Assembly: GCF_003858395.1 (NCBI RefSeq)
Contig: NZ_QWEV01000005.1
Coordinates: forward strand, 496,001-560,000
DNA from: Acidipila sp. EB88
GTDB lineage: Bacteria; Acidobacteriota; Terriglobia; Terriglobales; Acidobacteriaceae
Reading direction: 5' to 3'
Length of the DNA stretch: 64,000 bases
Positions 1 through 8,137 of the stretch are shown one piece after another. The position numbers and the translations under genes were made by a program. Position 1 is the first letter of the stretch. Every line of letters begins with the position of its first letter. Below the pieces are notes generated by a model. The model did no database searches. It was given only the letters and a program-made list of their open reading frames with translations, and had not been told where the DNA came from.

Positions 1-226
1 GGGTGAACGGGCCGATCGTCCAACTGCCAAGCGGCGCTTGCGCTGGAAGCGAAAAAAGGGCGAGGAGCAGACTACACCAGGGACGCATGGCCGCCCAGTC
101 TAACAAAGCGGCGTACCCGTTGCTTCGCGGAACCGGATGCAGGACACCCAGGCGGTCGGAGCGAAGCCTTGTACGGCAGCTCGCGCTCCGGCTCGCATGG
201 TCGATGAAAAAGAGCACTCGCCACCT

Positions 227-607
227 TCAAAGGATGTGGGTGAACAGGAGGCCGGCGATCAGCAGCACCACGCAGGTGAGGCCGTGGATCGAGAGCGCTT
301 TCTGCTTCGAGCCGCCCGAGCTGAGAACGACGCACATGTCGCCGAAGGGGATCAGGGCGAGCACAAGCAGCGCTGCACCCAGCGTGCGCCTTTCCGCGCA
401 CAGCATCAGCATCAGCACGAGCAGCCCACATCCGGAGTCACGTACGCCTTTCAGTCGAAGCCAGGCGCGGGTGTCAGGGTCGAGCGCCGGCAGTTTAAGT
501 CCGAACGAGCCCACGATTGCCGCTGGAGACACGAGGTAGGCAATACCGATGCCGAGGACCCCGACGGCAACGAGAACAGCGATGGAAAGAGGCAAGATAG
601 TGTGCAT
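227..607 (-). CDS. DUF4267-like small integral membrane protein
   Basis: This encodes about 126 residues that are almost entirely hydrophobic, with four likely membrane segments (roughly residues 5-28, 56-70, 75-92 and 105-124). The pattern resembles the DUF4267 family of short bacterial membrane proteins, whose function is unknown. I chose the ATG at 607 because an AGGAG lies about 11 bases upstream; an in-frame start at 658 would add 17 residues that reach toward the neighbouring regulator. The gene is divergent from a TetR-type regulator at 728, with a 120-base shared control region containing a small palindrome. That arrangement suggests the regulator represses this gene, but the ligand and purpose cannot be read from the sequence. 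Family assignment is by pattern only. Confidence 0.72.
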   Translation of the reverse strand: MHTILPLSIAVLVAVGVLGIGIAYLVSPAAIVGSFGLKLPALDPDTRAWLRLKGVRDSGCGLLVLMLMLCAERRTLGAALLVLALIPFGDMCVVLSSGGSKQKALSIHGLTCVVLLIAGLLFTHIL

Positions 608-630
608 GGCTTGTATCACTCCTATTAAAT

Positions 631-643
631 CTAGCAACGCTAG
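631..643. promoter_or_regulatory. Candidate operator: 5-bp inverted repeat between DUF4267 and TetR genes
   Basis: CTAGC-AAC-GCTAG is a perfect 5-base inverted repeat with a 3-base spacer. It lies just upstream of the DUF4267 start and within the divergent region. A related CTAGC occurs again near 711-715, close to the TetR start. TetR-type repressors commonly bind palindromes in such divergent regions. The assignment is inference. Confidence 0.35.
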
Positions 644-727
644 CAAAGATGTGACCAAGCTTGAGGAAGATTCACCTTTTCATTAAGAAAAGTAGCGGCG
701 CTATTCTTTCTAGCTATACTCATCCCT

Positions 728-1333
728 ATGGCAACGACACCGGCAGGGGGACGGATCGCTGAGCGAAAGCAGCGCGACAAGCAGGCACGCCGTACACAGA
801 TCATCCAGGCAGCCAGGCAGGTTGCGGAGCTTGAGGGCTGGCCTAACGTCACGGTGCGGCGACTGGCCGACGAAATTTCCTACAGTCAGCCCGTCTTGTA
901 CGCTCACTTTGAAAATCGCGACGCGATCCTCGCCGCGGTGGCGGTGGAGGGCTTCCAGGAACTGGGACTTGCTATGGAGCAGGCGCGCGACGAGGCGAAG
1001 CATGGAGATGCGGTGGGCGCGGTCGCGGCTGCCTACCTGGAGTTCGCTGCCAACTCACCGGCGCTGTATGAGGTAATGTTTTCGCTCGGCCTGAGCGTGC
1101 CGTTCGATAGCGCGGCAACGCCCCCGGAGCTGCGCTTTGCATTTGCCCAGTTCCTGGAGTTGTTCCAGGCCCAGAGTTCGAGGCCGGAGGTGTTGTCGGA
1201 GTTGTTCTGGGCGAGCCTCCACGGCATCGCCGAGTTGACAAGAACCGGGCGCTTTCCGCCTCAGCGCCAACAGGAGCGCTTGCAGGAACTTGTCGGGCTC
1301 TTCAAAGTTTCAGAGGATGAAAGGTGCCGATGA
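728..1333 (+). CDS. TetR/AcrR family transcriptional regulator
   Basis: The protein has 201 residues, normal for the family. The N-terminus is basic, followed by a TetR DNA-binding domain at about residues 20-65. The recognition helix lies in the stretch VTVRRLADEIS...PVLYAHFENRDAIL (about 41-67), with the typical YxHFxxRDxIL ending. The C-terminal part (about 85-190) is helical and resembles the ligand-binding fold of WHG-type TetR proteins. It is divergent from the DUF4267 membrane protein gene, so autoregulation plus repression of that neighbour is the simplest model. Some translated features, such as the acidic C-terminal half, are ordinary. The ligand cannot be guessed. Confidence 0.88.
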   Translation: MATTPAGGRIAERKQRDKQARRTQIIQAARQVAELEGWPNVTVRRLADEISYSQPVLYAHFENRDAILAAVAVEGFQELGLAMEQARDEAKHGDAVGAVAAAYLEFAANSPALYEVMFSLGLSVPFDSAATPPELRFAFAQFLELFQAQSSRPEVLSELFWASLHGIAELTRTGRFPPQRQQERLQELVGLFKVSEDERCR

Positions 1334-1538
1334 TGAAACCTTGACGCCTGCCTCGGGGGCGGGTCTGCCTTACCCGGGGCGAGACGAGCAGGTTCTTGCA
1401 AAAACCGGGAGAGTGCGCCGGGAAAGCCCACGCAGCAGCTTCGAGTGAGATCGGGAGTGCTGGTCATTTTAGTGGACAGCTGGGGCGGCGTTCGCGGTCG
1501 GGTCGAAATCGAGGCGCAGTTGAAACGCTGCGAGGAAA

Positions 1539-2120
1539 CTAGCTCGCGGCGGTTGCTTCTTCGATGTCGGCTTCCTGCGTATCCGCCTGTTCCTGCGCCA
1601 GCATTCGCAACCGTCCCAGTTCGTTGCGCATGCGGATTCGGGCCGAAATAAGTGTCTTCTGCACCTCGAGGTCATCGCAGCGCAGCAGGGCAGCGATCTT
1701 GAGCGCGGCATATCCTTCCACGTCGCGCAGCAGGAAGATCAAGCGTTCCCGTGCCGGCAGCATGGCCACGGCTTCTTCCAGGTCGGTGCGGCGCACCTGG
1801 CCGCGCTCCATTTGCACGGCGCTATCCGGGGTGGCATGCGGCGCGTGCGACAAGGTGAATCGCTGCTCCAGTTCGGCAAGCAGCGCCTTATCCACGTCGT
1901 CGCCGTCCGGCTTTGGTGCTGCCTTGAACGCCTGCACAAAAGTCCCGGTCAGGATCGCCTCGGCTTCCACTTCATTCGAGGTCATGTAATAGGAGACGGA
2001 AAACACCCGGTGGCGGTGAGTTTCGAACGCATCGCGCTGCTGCTGCTCGGCGGTAAGCTTCTGCGCCTCCGAGGCGACAATCCCCTGTGTTCCGTTCGCC
2101 TGCCGTTCGAAATTAAACAC
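1539..2120 (-). CDS. ECF-like RNA polymerase sigma factor
   Basis: About 193 residues. The segment around residues 30-65 resembles sigma region 2 (RDAFETHRHRVFSVSYYMT...). The segment around residues 115-165 resembles region 4, with LPARERLIFLLRDVEGY followed by a helix-turn-helix (KIAALLRCDDLEVQKTLISARIRM). I place the start at the GTG at 2120 because GAGGAG lies six bases upstream; an ATG at 2183 would add 21 Arg-rich residues of poor character. The region 2 half is weaker than in canonical ECF factors. The C-terminal tail beyond region 4 is rich in Glu and Ala. No anti-sigma gene is adjacent. It is divergent from the HD-GYP gene, so the two may share regulation, but this is inference. Confidence 0.72.
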   Translation of the reverse strand: MFNFERQANGTQGIVASEAQKLTAEQQQRDAFETHRHRVFSVSYYMTSNEVEAEAILTGTFVQAFKAAPKPDGDDVDKALLAELEQRFTLSHAPHATPDSAVQMERGQVRRTDLEEAVAMLPARERLIFLLRDVEGYAALKIAALLRCDDLEVQKTLISARIRMRNELGRLRMLAQEQADTQEADIEEATAAS

Positions 2121-2445
2121 TTGCTGCTCCTCGTGGCCGCGTCGCAGGGCCTGCGCTGGTCGCCGTTTAAGCGCAGGCTCCACGAAAGCCTCGCCCGCCC
2201 AGCATACTGCTCATAGACTAACAAGGTCATTCACACGTGAGGTCCCGCGGAACAACATAACCTCCCTGTCATCAAATGCCTACGCCTGCAGCCCTGCATT
2301 CGGGAATGGGGTGTTGTGATGGTCAGGACTCCGCGCGAAAGTTTTTCCATAACCTTCTCTGTTTGTGGCAAGCTCGAAATGCCTCAGTTTCGCATGGCCT
2401 GGTCATTATCCCGTTTCCGGGGTAACACGAGGGAGACACAGAGCA
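2121..2445. other. Divergent intergenic region, no gene seen
   Basis: The 325 bases between the sigma-factor start and the HD-GYP start hold no credible coding sequence. They should contain the promoters of both genes. I could not pick a convincing -35/-10 pair. Confidence 0.5.
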
Positions 2446-3528
2446 ATGGCGGCAGAAAAGGTTTTGGTTGTTGACGACGAGCAGCTAACGCGCACCATCC
2501 TGGTCTCGCTGCTGCGACGCGAAGGGTACGGGCTTGAAAGCGCCCGGGATGCCGAGGAAGCACTCCGCATCCTGGCCGTGAAGCCGCTTGACCTGATCGT
2601 GGTCAGTCTCTCCACGAGCGGGGAGCAGGCACTTCGACTGGTGGACCATATACGCGCCCGCCAGTTGCAGATTCCGGTGATCCTGATCATGCGCGCGGAG
2701 GAGGCCGAGCAGGCCGTCGCCGGCATGCGTAACGGCGCGTATGACGTGGTGTTTCGCCCCTTTCAGAACGACGTGATGCTGGCCGCCGTCGCGCGGGGCG
2801 TCACCTATGGCAAGGTCTCACGCCGCGACGTGACTTACCGCAACGGGCTTGAACACCTGGTAGAAGCGCGCACCAGCCTTTTGCGTGAAGCGATGTTTGA
2901 GCTTGAGCGCTCCTACGACACCACGCTGGAGGCCTTGGGTGATGCGCTGGACCTGAAGGATTCTGAAACCGAGGGCCATTCGCGCCGGGTCACCGCCTAC
3001 ACCATTGCGCTGGCGCGCCGCATGGGCATCGATCCATCCGAGATGAAGACCATCAAGCATGGGGCATTTCTGCACGACATCGGCAAGATGGCTATTCCTG
3101 ACGCCATTCTGCTGAAGCCGGGCCGTCTGGATCATGATGAAGTCTCGGTGATGCGCCGCCACTGCCTGTCCGGGTACCAGATCGTGCGCAAGATCCCGTT
3201 CCTCAAGGAAGCCGCGGATATTGTCTACAGCCACCAAGAGCATTACGACGGCGGCGGCTATCCGCGCCAGCTCCGGGGTGAGGAGATTCCGCTGGGGGCC
3301 CGGATTTTTGCCGTGGCCGACACGCTCGACGCCATCACCTCTGACCGCCCGTACCGTCGCGGCTCTCCATTCTCCTCGGCGCGGAATGAAATCGCCCGTT
3401 GCGCGGGCAGCCAGTTCGACCCGCGGGTGGTCGACGCTTTTCTCTCCATGCCGTCGGAAGTCTGGGAAGAACTGCGTGATGCCATCACCGGGCAGGCCGG
3501 CTCGCTGGCCCGTGCGGTAGGCATTTAG
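2446..3528 (+). CDS. HD-GYP domain protein with degenerate receiver domain
   Basis: About 360 residues: an N-terminal receiver-like domain (about 1-125), a short linker, and an HD-GYP phosphodiesterase domain (about 165-350) that in the family hydrolyses cyclic di-GMP. The HD-GYP part is intact by eye, with HDIGK at about 210-214 and HQEHYDGGGYP at about 263-273. The receiver keeps the acidic pair D10/D11. However, the phosphoacceptor Asp is replaced by Ser54, the conserved Thr/Ser by Met82, and the conserved Lys by Arg104. It therefore should not be phosphorylated in the usual way. The start is the ATG at 2446, preceded by a GAGGGAGA box; a start at 2365 would add 27 residues. No partner histidine kinase is adjacent. 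Confidence 0.9.
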   Translation: MAAEKVLVVDDEQLTRTILVSLLRREGYGLESARDAEEALRILAVKPLDLIVVSLSTSGEQALRLVDHIRARQLQIPVILIMRAEEAEQAVAGMRNGAYDVVFRPFQNDVMLAAVARGVTYGKVSRRDVTYRNGLEHLVEARTSLLREAMFELERSYDTTLEALGDALDLKDSETEGHSRRVTAYTIALARRMGIDPSEMKTIKHGAFLHDIGKMAIPDAILLKPGRLDHDEVSVMRRHCLSGYQIVRKIPFLKEAADIVYSHQEHYDGGGYPRQLRGEEIPLGARIFAVADTLDAITSDRPYRRGSPFSSARNEIARCAGSQFDPRVVDAFLSMPSEVWEELRDAITGQAGSLARAVGI

Positions 3529-3574
3529 CTGCAATCGGGCTTAGCAGCAAGCAGCGGTCCTGCACGATCACCCG

Positions 3575-3838
3575 CTAGATAAATTCATCTTCTCTGTCGG
3601 GCTGGGGTACGGCACGCCCGGAAGTGGTACCTGGCTCACTACGCCGGATCGCTTCCAGCGCGCGGCGGTTCCATAGCGCGACGGCAATGCCGCCGAGTAG
3701 GGCCGAACTCGCCACCAGCGCTGCAACGCGCCAGCGCCCTACACCCCTGGCCTCCGCAATAACTCCGGCTCGTGATTCTGTCTCCACGGACTGCCTGGGG
3801 GCTCCGGGCGAGAGTACATCCTCAGAATGCGTCGACAA
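3575..3838 (-). CDS. Hypothetical small protein with one membrane segment
   Basis: About 87 residues if translation begins at the TTG at 3838, which has AGGAGA about 11 bases upstream. The reading frame stays open upstream to 4066 but that extension is Cys-rich and unlike a real protein. One clear membrane helix sits at about residues 37-55 (VAALVASSALLGGIAVALW). It is flanked by an N-terminal polar region and a basic then acidic C-terminal tail. I do not recognise a family. It lies between the HD-GYP gene and the tmRNA gene. The existence of the gene is uncertain. Confidence 0.42.
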   Translation of the reverse strand: MSTHSEDVLSPGAPRQSVETESRAGVIAEARGVGRWRVAALVASSALLGGIAVALWNRRALEAIRRSEPGTTSGRAVPQPDREDEFI

Positions 3839-4101
3839 TTTTTCGCGTTTCTCCTGATTTATGTAGGAACCCGCTTGCGAATATCCAGAAAACTGGTATT
3901 CTGGGATCACTTCGAGGCAGCAAGCAGTACTGAGCTGGTAGTCGATTTGAGCAGGAAGCTCTCCGCCAGTCTCGAGTTTAGCTCCACAAGTTGCGTCACT
4001 GGCCTCCCGGCACGAGCAGAAATGTTCGTGCCGCCTTTTTTTGTGGGGCAGGCAATGGCGTACCATAAGGACATCACCGCACGGTGATGATCACAGTAGA
4101 T

Positions 4102-4454
4102 GGGGGCGTCACGGTTTCGACGGGATTGTTTGCGGCAAAGAGGCATGCCGGGGTGTGAGCACCCGTAATCGCTTGCAAAAACAGAATTGCCAACACTGAA
4201 TTCGCACTCGCAGCTTAATTAATTAATCTGCCGTCTGCCTGAGCTTCGCCTGTGGGCCCAGATCAGACGTCATACAGCAGGCTGGCTTCACACCTTCGGT
4301 CCGTAGGGGTGCGGCGAGATCATCGGACTAGCGCCTGACTCACCTTGTCCGTTCTGAGGGTCAGGAGCGAAGGCACTGGAACGAGACTGAGCATGGAGCC
4401 TCTCTTTGTTACCGGCAGTTTCGGACGCGGGTTCGACTCCCGCCGCCTCCACCA
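4102..4454 (+). ncRNA. ssrA: Transfer-messenger RNA (tmRNA)
   Basis: The 5' end GGGGGCGTCACGGTTTCGACGGG and the 3' end with GGTTCGACTCC, CGCCTCC and ACCA are diagnostic of one-piece tmRNA. GGGGGCG pairs with CGCCTCC over seven base pairs (one G-U), giving the alanine acceptor stem. The tag reading frame starts at GCC (4189) and stops at TAA (4216), encoding ANTEFALAA. It rescues stalled ribosomes and marks the incomplete protein for proteolysis. The length of about 353 nt is normal. The CCA is encoded in the DNA. Confidence 0.96.
4189..4218 (+). other. tmRNA tag reading frame (ANTEFALAA, then TAA)
   Basis: The resume codon is GCC, and nine codons precede TAA. The ALAA end is the usual signal for ClpXP-type proteases. 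Neighbouring frames give no tag-like peptide. Confidence 0.9.
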
Positions 4455-4828
4455 TCTTTCTTGATAACCCCACCCCTGCTTTCCCCAGCGCGCGCGCAAC
4501 TTCGCGCCAGGCACACCTGCGAATCGCGGGTGCACCGTTGAGCCTGCCCTAACAGGAATGCTTTGTCACCGCTACTGTTGGAGCAAGGCTCCTTATCCAT
4601 GAGTCGGTCCGTTGCTGTTGCCGCCCGGCGCCTTTCCCCCGGGGTTTATACTTCACGACTGCACGCGGCCACGCAGGCTCGCCCTGCTCGATTTCGCATT
4701 CGTCGTTTGGCATCCCATGCATACAATCGCTTCAACGAAGCCGGCGTACGAAACCTTGAGCAGCCGCCGCTCCGGGTATAGGCGTGACTGTCGGTGAAGA
4801 GCTCGATCGCTCACACGTATGAGGTGGA
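4455..4828. other. Intergenic region after ssrA, no gene seen
   Basis: These 374 bases contain only short, unconvincing reading frames. The region must carry the promoter for the transglutaminase operon. A GAGGTGGA box sits immediately before the ATG at 4829. Confidence 0.5.
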
Positions 4829-7800
4829 ATGGGTACACAGGTAGCTCTGCACCATCGAACGCAGTACCGCTATGACAAGGCTGTTTCGCTTGGTCCACAG
4901 GTGGTTCAACTGCGCCCCACTCCCCATTGCCGAACGCCGATTCTGAATTACTCGCTCACGGTGCACCCCTCCGGACACATCCTGCGGTGGCAGCTCGACC
5001 CACATGCCAACTACCTGGCGCGCCTGATCTTCCCTGAGAAGACGACAGAGTTCTGCGTGGATGTGGACCTCGTGGCAGATCTCACCCCCGTAAACCCGTT
5101 CGATTTCTTCCTGGAGCCGGGCTACGAGAACTTCCCTTTCCGCTACTCGGCGGAGCTTGCGCGGGACCTCGAGCCTTTCTCGCGCGTGACGACCACCAGC
5201 CCCGAGGTCAGCGCCTTTCTGCGGCTGCTGCCAAGCACGCCGCAAAGCACGGTTTCCTTTCTGGTGGACTTGAACCAACGCGTGCGCCAGGCGGTGCGTT
5301 ACACCGTGCGCCTCGAGCATGGGGTGCAGAGCGCCGAGGAGACTCTTTCGCTGGGCAGCGGCTCCTGCCGGGACTCGTCCTGGCTCCTGGTGCAGCTCTG
5401 CCGGCAGCTGGGTTTTGCCGCGCGCTTCGTCTCGGGCTACTTGATCCAGCTCGCTTCCACGGGCGGTCCCCTGCAGGACTCGGCGGATCTGCATGCCTGG
5501 GCGGAGGTATTTCTGCCGGGTGCCGGTTGGATCGGCATGGATCCGACCTCGGGCCTCTTCACCGCTGAAGGCCACATTCCCCTGGTCTGCACACCCACCG
5601 CTGCGCAGGCTGCACCCATCGGTGGCACGGTCGAACCGGCGGGCACCACCTTTGATTTCGTGATGTCGGTACGGCGGCTTGAGGAAGCGCCAGGCACTGT
5701 GGTGGAAACGGAAGAGCCGCAGACAGTTCCCGAGACAGCACAAGAGTCACGCACGCTCGCACAGCCCTTCAGCGATCCGGAGTGGAGCGCGATCCGCGAG
5801 GTTGCGCACGCGGTGGACCGCAGGCTCGTGGAACAGGACGTACGGCTGACCATGGGTGGCGAGCCGACCTTTGTAGGCATTGATGAGCCGGAAAGCCCGC
5901 AATGGCACGTGGAAGCACTGGGCGCGATCAAGCGCACCCGCGGGCTGGAATTGATCCGCCGCCTGCGCGCGCGCACGGCGCCGGGGGGCCTGCTGCATTT
6001 CGGGCAGGGCAAGTGGTATCCCGGAGAAGCGCTACCCCGGTGGGCGTTCCACTGCGTGTCCCGTCTCGACGGAACGCCAGTGTGGGAGAACCCGGCGTGG
6101 TTTGCGCGGGAAGATGAAGAACACGGCTTCGGGCCGAAAGAAGCGCTGGAGTTCCTGGATGCGCTGTGTCACCGGCTGGGCGTAACCCCTGACAATGTCC
6201 TCGCTGGCTACAACACCCTTGGCGACGATATGGATGACGATGCGAGCGAGCCCGCGGGATATGTGTTGCCGCTGCGCCGGCGTCAGGCTGACGGGAACCT
6301 ATTCTGGTCGAGCCAGCTATGGTTCGACCGTCCGGACCGGCTTCTGCTCTCGGGTGGCACTTCCCCGATTGGCTACCGTATCCCCGTAGCCGCGATGCCC
6401 TGGGTAGCGCCCGATGAACTGCAGCACGAGCACGACGCGGAGCCGTTTTCGGACCGCATCAAGCTGCCAGCGAGGCCCTTGCGCCAGCCGCAGCTGTTCA
6501 CGACCGATCCTGTGCCCGATCCACTCCCGCCACTTTCCGATACTGCGGAGACAGCAACCGAGCTGATCCGACCGTCGCTTTGCGTGGAAGCCCGCGACGG
6601 GCGGCTGCACGTGTTTCTCCCGTACGTGTCGGTCGCGGCGGACTATCTCGACCTGGTGGCCGCGATCGAAGACACTTGCCAGTACCTCGGGCGAGCCATC
6701 TGGATCGAGGGCTACACGGCTCCAAACGACCCGCGTCTGCGCGCTTTCAGCCTCACGCCTGATCCTGGAGTGCTCGAGGTCAACCTGCCACCTACCAGTG
6801 ACTGGGATGAACTGGAAACGCTGAACGCCCTGCTGTTTGAGGAAGCGCTGGCAACGCGCCTGCTCGCTGCCAAGTTCGCCTATGACGGCACCCACCTGGC
6901 GACCGGCGGAGGCTGCCACATCGCGCTGGGCGGCGCGACCGTGCTGGACAGCCCGATCCTTCGGCGCCCGGACCTGCTGCGCAGCATGGTTGGTTTTTGG
7001 CAGAACCACCCTGCCCTGTCGTACCTGTTCTCAGGCATGTACGTAGGGCCCACGAGCCAGTACCCGAGGGTAGATGAGGCACGTCCCGATGCACTGTATG
7101 AGCTCGAAGTGTCGTTCAGCCAGCTTGCGGAAAGCATCGGCAAGCCCGAAATCCTCGACGGCCTGTTCCGTAACCTGCTGGTCGATGTGACCGGCAACAC
7201 GCACCGTGCCGAGTTCTGCATCGACAAGCTGTACCCGCCGGTGGGCGCGGGCCTTCGGCTGGGACTGCTGGAGCTGCGTGCGTTCGAGATGGCTCCGCAC
7301 TTCCGCATGGGTCTGGTGGAGATGCTGCTGGTGCGTGCACTGGTCTGCATCTTCTGGAAAGAGCCGTTCGACGGCAGACTGCTGCGCTGGGGAACCGCAC
7401 TGCACGACCGCTTTATGCTGCCGCACTTTGTGGAGCGCGACCTGCTGGAGGTGCTGGAACACGTGCGCCTTGCTGGCATCCCGGTGCAGGACGACTGGTT
7501 TGAGCCCCACCTGGAGTTTCGCTTCCCGAAGATCGGCTCGATCCAGACAGTCAACGGGAATGACCGCGTGGTGCTGGAACTGCGCCAGGCGCTGGAGCCC
7601 TGGAACGTGCTGGCTGAAGAGACCACCGCGGGCGGTACCGGCCGTAGCGTGGACTCGTCTCTTGAGCGGATGCAGGTGAAGCTTTCGGGCTTCGCGGACC
7701 CTTCGCACTACGTGGTGGCCTGCAACGGTCGGTACGTACCCATGACTCCCACAGACGTTCCGGGGGAAGCCATCGCCGGGATCCGCTACCGGGCCCGGAA

Positions 7801-8137
7801 GCTCTCCGCAGCTTTGCATCCTACTATCCCAGTGCACACCCCACTCACCTTCGAATTGATCGACACGCGGACCCATCAGCGCATGGGCCGCTGCACGTAC
7901 TACGCTGGTCCGCCGGATGGCCGCATGCATGCGGATCGGCCCGCGGACGCGGATGAAGCCCGGGCACGCCGGCTCGAGCGTTTCGTTATCGACGCTCCTT
8001 CGTTCAAGCCTTTGCGCGACCCGGTGCGCATACCGCCCGTTGAGAAGAACCCGAGCTTCCCCATGACGCTTGACCTGCGCTGGCCCGCGCCGGGAGGTCA
8101 GGCAGCAGGCAACGCGAAAGCAGGCTCCGACGCATGA
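4829..8137 (+). CDS. Transglutaminase-like protein with DUF2126 domain
   Basis: The protein has 1102 residues, normal for this fusion. An N-terminal transglutaminase beta-barrel-like region (about 1-90) precedes a transglutaminase core. The core shows a plausible Cys-His-Asp triad at C180 (GSCRDSS), H222 (LHAWAEV) and D238 (GMDPTSG). The large remainder (about 300-1090) matches the DUF2126 type, with landmarks such as LTMGGEPTFV, GKWYPGE and GGCHIALGG. The family is uncharacterised; it is predicted to act in peptide or protein amide-bond chemistry with ATP-grasp partners. The start follows a GAGGTGGA box. The stop overlaps the next start (ATGA), so the two are co-translated. Cytoplasmic location is implied by the lack of a signal peptide. 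Confidence 0.92.
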   Translation: MGTQVALHHRTQYRYDKAVSLGPQVVQLRPTPHCRTPILNYSLTVHPSGHILRWQLDPHANYLARLIFPEKTTEFCVDVDLVADLTPVNPFDFFLEPGYENFPFRYSAELARDLEPFSRVTTTSPEVSAFLRLLPSTPQSTVSFLVDLNQRVRQAVRYTVRLEHGVQSAEETLSLGSGSCRDSSWLLVQLCRQLGFAARFVSGYLIQLASTGGPLQDSADLHAWAEVFLPGAGWIGMDPTSGLFTAEGHIPLVCTPTAAQAAPIGGTVEPAGTTFDFVMSVRRLEEAPGTVVETEEPQTVPETAQESRTLAQPFSDPEWSAIREVAHAVDRRLVEQDVRLTMGGEPTFVGIDEPESPQWHVEALGAIKRTRGLELIRRLRARTAPGGLLHFGQGKWYPGEALPRWAFHCVSRLDGTPVWENPAWFAREDEEHGFGPKEALEFLDALCHRLGVTPDNVLAGYNTLGDDMDDDASEPAGYVLPLRRRQADGNLFWSSQLWFDRPDRLLLSGGTSPIGYRIPVAAMPWVAPDELQHEHDAEPFSDRIKLPARPLRQPQLFTTDPVPDPLPPLSDTAETATELIRPSLCVEARDGRLHVFLPYVSVAADYLDLVAAIEDTCQYLGRAIWIEGYTAPNDPRLRAFSLTPDPGVLEVNLPPTSDWDELETLNALLFEEALATRLLAAKFAYDGTHLATGGGCHIALGGATVLDSPILRRPDLLRSMVGFWQNHPALSYLFSGMYVGPTSQYPRVDEARPDALYELEVSFSQLAESIGKPEILDGLFRNLLVDVTGNTHRAEFCIDKLYPPVGAGLRLGLLELRAFEMAPHFRMGLVEMLLVRALVCIFWKEPFDGRLLRWGTALHDRFMLPHFVERDLLEVLEHVRLAGIPVQDDWFEPHLEFRFPKIGSIQTVNGNDRVVLELRQALEPWNVLAEETTAGGTGRSVDSSLERMQVKLSGFADPSHYVVACNGRYVPMTPTDVPGEAIAGIRYRARKLSAALHPTIPVHTPLTFELIDTRTHQRMGRCTYYAGPPDGRMHADRPADADEARARRLERFVIDAPSFKPLRDPVRIPPVEKNPSFPMTLDLRWPAPGGQAAGNAKAGSDA

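Noticed and set aside
72..431. Minus-strand frame near the left edge
   Set aside because: It overlaps the DUF4267 gene in another frame and is Arg/Pro/Ala-rich without motifs.
2249..2275. ECF-type promoter (GGAAC ... GTC) between the sigma-factor and HD-GYP genes
   Set aside because: The spacing between the two elements is several bases too short for an ECF promoter.
4430..4454. tRNA-like T-arm and CCA end
   Set aside because: It is the 3' end of tmRNA, not an independent tRNA.
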